Below, in pieces: positions 60,585 to 64,000 of a DNA stretch of 64,000 bases. Position 1 is the stretch's first letter. Each line of letters opens with the position of its first letter. Under the pieces are notes generated by a model. That model was given only the letters and a program-made list of their open reading frames with translations, was not told the origin of the DNA and did no database searches. The translations under genes and the position numbers were made by a program. The DNA comes from Harmothoe impar (Eukaryota > Annelida > Polychaeta > Phyllodocida > Polynoidae). The stretch spans positions 36,040,186 through 36,104,185 of the forward strand of contig OX381709.1 of the NCBI GenBank assembly GCA_947462335.1. Reading direction: 5' to 3'.

Positions 60585-62509
60585 AAGCCGCGCCCAGGAA
60601 GGGATTATCCCTTCCTGGTATTTCTAGGGTTAGAAGCTGTCCACTGTCCCGTATTTTGGCTCTGTCCCTCTTTTATCCCCCACCGTCTTTCCCCTATAAC
60701 AGCAACCAATATGTATCTGCCTGTACATTATGTCTATCTGTCTGCCTCACTGTGCCAGTCCTACCCTATTCCCTAACCCCTATCCCCCTGCCTCACACTA
60801 CCGGTCGGTGGTCCAGAAGGCAGACAGTCACCCCGTCCAGGTGTGAGTGACGCTATCAGTGGTCCGTGTTCTGTCTGCAGGTCACATCTTTTTTAGGTTC
60901 CCTTGTATTTTTATTCTCGGGCAGGCTCCTGTTATTACTGTTGGTGTCATGCCAGCAGTGCAATCACACCTGTACCGGGTGCACGGGTACACTTTACATC
61001 AACGATTCTATAAGAGTTTACAGAGGTCAAAGTAGCTATTTCAAGGACTTTCTCCCCGTTTTCTCACATATAATTATTTATGCTGTGAGAAAGGAGGAAA
61101 GGCGTCGCATGTCAATATCAAGGACAAATACGTGCAGCTATTTTCGATGTTTTGTTTAGATTAGTCATTAGGAAACTATCATTTAATGCAGGCAGATTAT
61201 ACGCTAGACAGTATTTCTGCTGTAATGAGCGCATCGCCACTCACTTTACATTTGACACCATATTATGTACATTTATTGCGTCGTTGCATATTGAGACTGA
61301 TATTGCCTTAATCACCCAGGAATATTTACATACATAGTCTATTTCCCTCCATCAGAAATCTGTTCACAGTTTCTGGGCCTTCACAGAAAAGCTATCATTA
61401 GGTGTCTGTTACCCTGATTAAGCTGTGCACGTGTACAGATACTCCGACACTGAACACTAGGACGTCATTGTACAACACCATGGGAAATATGTTATAACTA
61501 AACTAGTTGTAAAAATCTTACCAAGACCTCCAGAGAGGCCTTTCTACATGCTAGACTTACAATGTTTAATGACAGAAGTATCAAATGCCATAGCAAACAA
61601 TATCAGCGTATACGTCATCCACTAACGGCTGCTATAACAAACAGACCCCTCCTGCCGGTGGGTGTGGGGTAATGTTTGTCTGCTATCAGTCCCAGCACCA
61701 AGGGTAAACTAGGCCCCCTTGTCTAACACTATAACATCCAGCCCATGTTTATACCAAACATACCTGCGTATTTACACTCTGAGAACCGACCGCGATAGAC
61801 CCCACTTTGCCTCACGAGGAAAGCAGCGCTAATATATATAATTTGGCTTAATCGGCCGTGCGTATCTCTGCCCCGATCTGCCTGTTCACATCGAACATTA
61901 ATGTTTACAACTTCAAATATATAAATTATGAATTGGCATTACAACCATTCTTATGGGCATGGCACTAGATGTATCAATCATTTGGAATAAATTGATATGA
62001 AGTGAAACTGTTAGATATCCACCGACAGTAATGGGCAGGTACGCTGCATCATGAGTGACATAGTTAGAGATTAGACTCTGGTCTGCCTGCAAAGTTCCTC
62101 ATCCCTCACGGATGTCATCTTGGCTACTTGTGGAGGGAATGAGCAGGAGGTGAGTGATAGGCACACGGAAGTGTACATATTGATGGAGCCTTCTCAACTA
62201 GCCTCCACGTCATCAGCTCCGTGTCACACCTCAGCCACATTCCTAGTTACCTGGATGCCGCTAGGCGGGCACCTACACCTGGTTGTGCCAAGGGGTAAGG
62301 CTAAGGGGAGGAGGTGTGTCGGTGGTAGGGAGAGATGGGGGGGGGGGGTAACTTTACCGAGCCAGTTTGCATGCAATACCATGGTTACATGTACGTATGG
62401 TACATGAATTTAGATGAACTCCAATCCATTTATCATAATTTACCAACAGATAATACAGACATTTCCTATCAATTATAGTCCAATATGGCCTGTTGGTTAT
62501 CATGTAGGT
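60585..62509. other. Gene-free stretch
   Basis: Open frames such as 60866-61159 and 62120-62407 lack domain or splice support. Confidence 0.45.
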
Positions 62510-62642
62510 ACTGTGAGGCCCCTATCCCTCAAAAGGCCCATATCCCTCAAAATTGGTCTGTTTGAGGGATAGGGACCAGGTGAAGTCCCTATATGCCAAA
62601 CAGCCCCTATCCCTCAAAACGGTTTGAGACATAGGGCCTCAG
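62510..62642. repeat. Foldback repeat with CCCTATCCCTCAAA motifs
   Basis: TGTGAGGCCCCTATCCCTCA at the left faces TTTGAGACATAGGGCCTCA at the right. Within, CCCTATCCCTCAAA or a variant occurs three times on one strand and TTTGAGGGATAGGG once on the other. It could be a short non-autonomous element. Confidence 0.65.
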
Positions 62643-63775
62643 GAGGGGACAAAGGACAGGAGGATGTTGATGTTGATTCAATATTCTGTGCCCACTGGGA
62701 TAGGCCGGGGTTAGGAGAGACAAAGGGCAGCAGGAGGGCACAGAGCCCTGGCGCAGAGAGTGGCAGGAGCAGAAAGACCCCAGGGGGGGGGCACTCCCTC
62801 AGTATTGCTGACTATGTGTGAACACGATTCCAAGGGAAAGGGTATGTTTTTGGGCCCTAGGCAAGGGCCCACGAGGGCCCTTGAATAGGGGTGATTTCTA
62901 GGCAATCTTGGAGGAAATGGGTATATTTTAAGGCTGAAACTTTTAAATAAAACAATAATCCCCTGCAGAGTAAGAGAGTGAAAGAGCATCAGCACTCTCC
63001 TTCATTGAGGTCGCTCATGTTATAGGTCAAATGTATGGCAAGCCAATTTAACACTCTAAATAATGGACGACGATATGGTGCTAATAAACACGATATTTCC
63101 AAATTCATTTCATGTGAATATTAAGGGCTAGGGGCTCTCTACATCCCTATAATAATGTATAATTATTATTAAATGATCATGTATCCCACAACACAGTCAC
63201 TGCGCCAGGGCTGCCTCCAGGCAAGGAGGTGTGATAGTTAAATTGTGTGTGTGTGATGGGGGGGGGGGCCACCTCAGCCAGCGTTGGCACAGAAAGCTGT
63301 CAACAGGGCAAAGCTTTATCACCCCCCCCCACTATACCACCTACTGGTGTGTGTGGGAGGGGGAGGGGGGCATGAGCGACATGCCCAACACTCTTCTAAG
63401 GACATTATGATGTGATTTATTAAATCGAAATTTGGGAAAACTCACGTTTTAGCCATCCACCCACTCTGGGCTGATTCTAGAAGCTGCACTAGCAAACTAC
63501 GGGTTACTGATGGCTTCTACAACTGATGGACAGATAAGCACCACTCATTTTTAATATATTCAACTCCTGATTACAAATGGCATGCCATAGCTTATGTTTC
63601 TGGATGTTGTGTATGGGTGATGGGCTGCACTAACATCTAGTATTATGTAATGTTTCATAGAGAGGGCCGCCCGTCTTGACCGAGTCCCCGTGACATTCTG
63701 CCCGCCCCCCCTCCCCCTCCCCCCAACCTGCGTCCTGTCTGCCTTTAGTAGATTGACCCCATGCCTGACACTAAC
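62643..63775. other. Gene-free stretch with several G/C homopolymer runs
   Basis: Poly-G or poly-C runs lie near 62786, 63260, 63322 and 63366, and a C-rich patch at 63703-63724. No gene was recognised. Confidence 0.45.
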
Positions 63776-63887
63776 TACCCAGTGGGCACAGACCACTTAA
63801 TAAGCGCTTATTTAGCTCTGCATATTCTCTGTAGGGCATAATAAGCGCTTATTGAGTGCTGCTTTTGTGAGGTGTGCCCACTGGGTA
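63776..63887. mobile_element. Compact palindromic TIR element (112 bp)
   Basis: TACCCAGTGGGCACA (63776-63790) and TGTGCCCACTGGGTA (63873-63887) are exact inverted 15-mers with TA at the outer edges. The 14-base palindrome AATAAGCGCTTATT occurs twice inside (near 63799 and 63840), so the whole can fold on itself. It is a typical miniature inverted-repeat element without coding capacity. Confidence 0.9.
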
Positions 63888-64000
63888 TGAATGGAGAACT
63901 GGTACCTCTTTTGTTTAGAGGTTTCTCCAGAGCAGGTCACGAAAATAATATGCAGGATTTGATACAATGCTATTAAAGCCTATGCTGCGGGTTAAAACCT

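Overview
The window is animal nuclear DNA: AT-rich, intron-rich and mostly non-coding, with many short inverted-repeat elements, minisatellites, microsatellites and tRNA-derived SINEs. No bacterial, organellar or viral gene block is visible. Repeat style and intron sizes suggest a marine invertebrate (a lophotrochozoan or invertebrate deuterostome), but the species cannot be fixed from sequence alone.

One gene is well supported. A plus-strand alpha-arrestin (arrestin domain-containing protein, ARRDC type) runs from about 37.05 to 48.14 kb. Seven coding exons were found: 37050-37193, 39548-39798 (an alternative start at 39572 keeps the frame), 40169-40351, 44391-44570, 46637-46916, 47416-47607 and 47974-48140. 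Joined, they give about 465 residues in one frame, ending at TAG 48138-48140. The exon or exons for the first ~35-40 residues, upstream of 37050, were not found. Exons up to 40351 carry the arrestin N domain and the start of the C domain. Exons to about 46.72 kb complete the C domain. The last three form a proline-rich tail with a PSAP motif (47547-47558) and a YPxL motif (LYPSL, 47976-47990). These are the short motifs that ESCRT factors TSG101 and ALIX bind. Intron 46917-47415 appears to be of the rare GC-AG class.

1-37 kb holds no convincing gene. It contains foldback or terminal-inverted-repeat (TIR) elements (3.8, 5.9-7.2, 14.3, 15.2-15.8, 20.2, 24.1 and 31.4 kb), a nearly identical inverted repeat pair (18.75 and 22.6 kb), a strand-switching tandem array (21.6-22.0 kb), tandem tRNA-Arg-like SINEs (25.7-26.3 kb), a strong perfect hairpin (32.8 kb) and a 37-bp minisatellite (34.9-35.5 kb).

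37-48 kb is the arrestin gene. A 972-bp TIR element lies in its 4-kb intron, and a 317-bp TIR element lies about 200 bp past the stop codon.

48.7-64 kb is mostly gene-poor. It has two weak candidate exons (49672-49864 plus; 59021-59262 minus), a 34-bp minisatellite (56.9-57.4 kb) and more foldback elements, the last a compact palindromic one at 63.8 kb.
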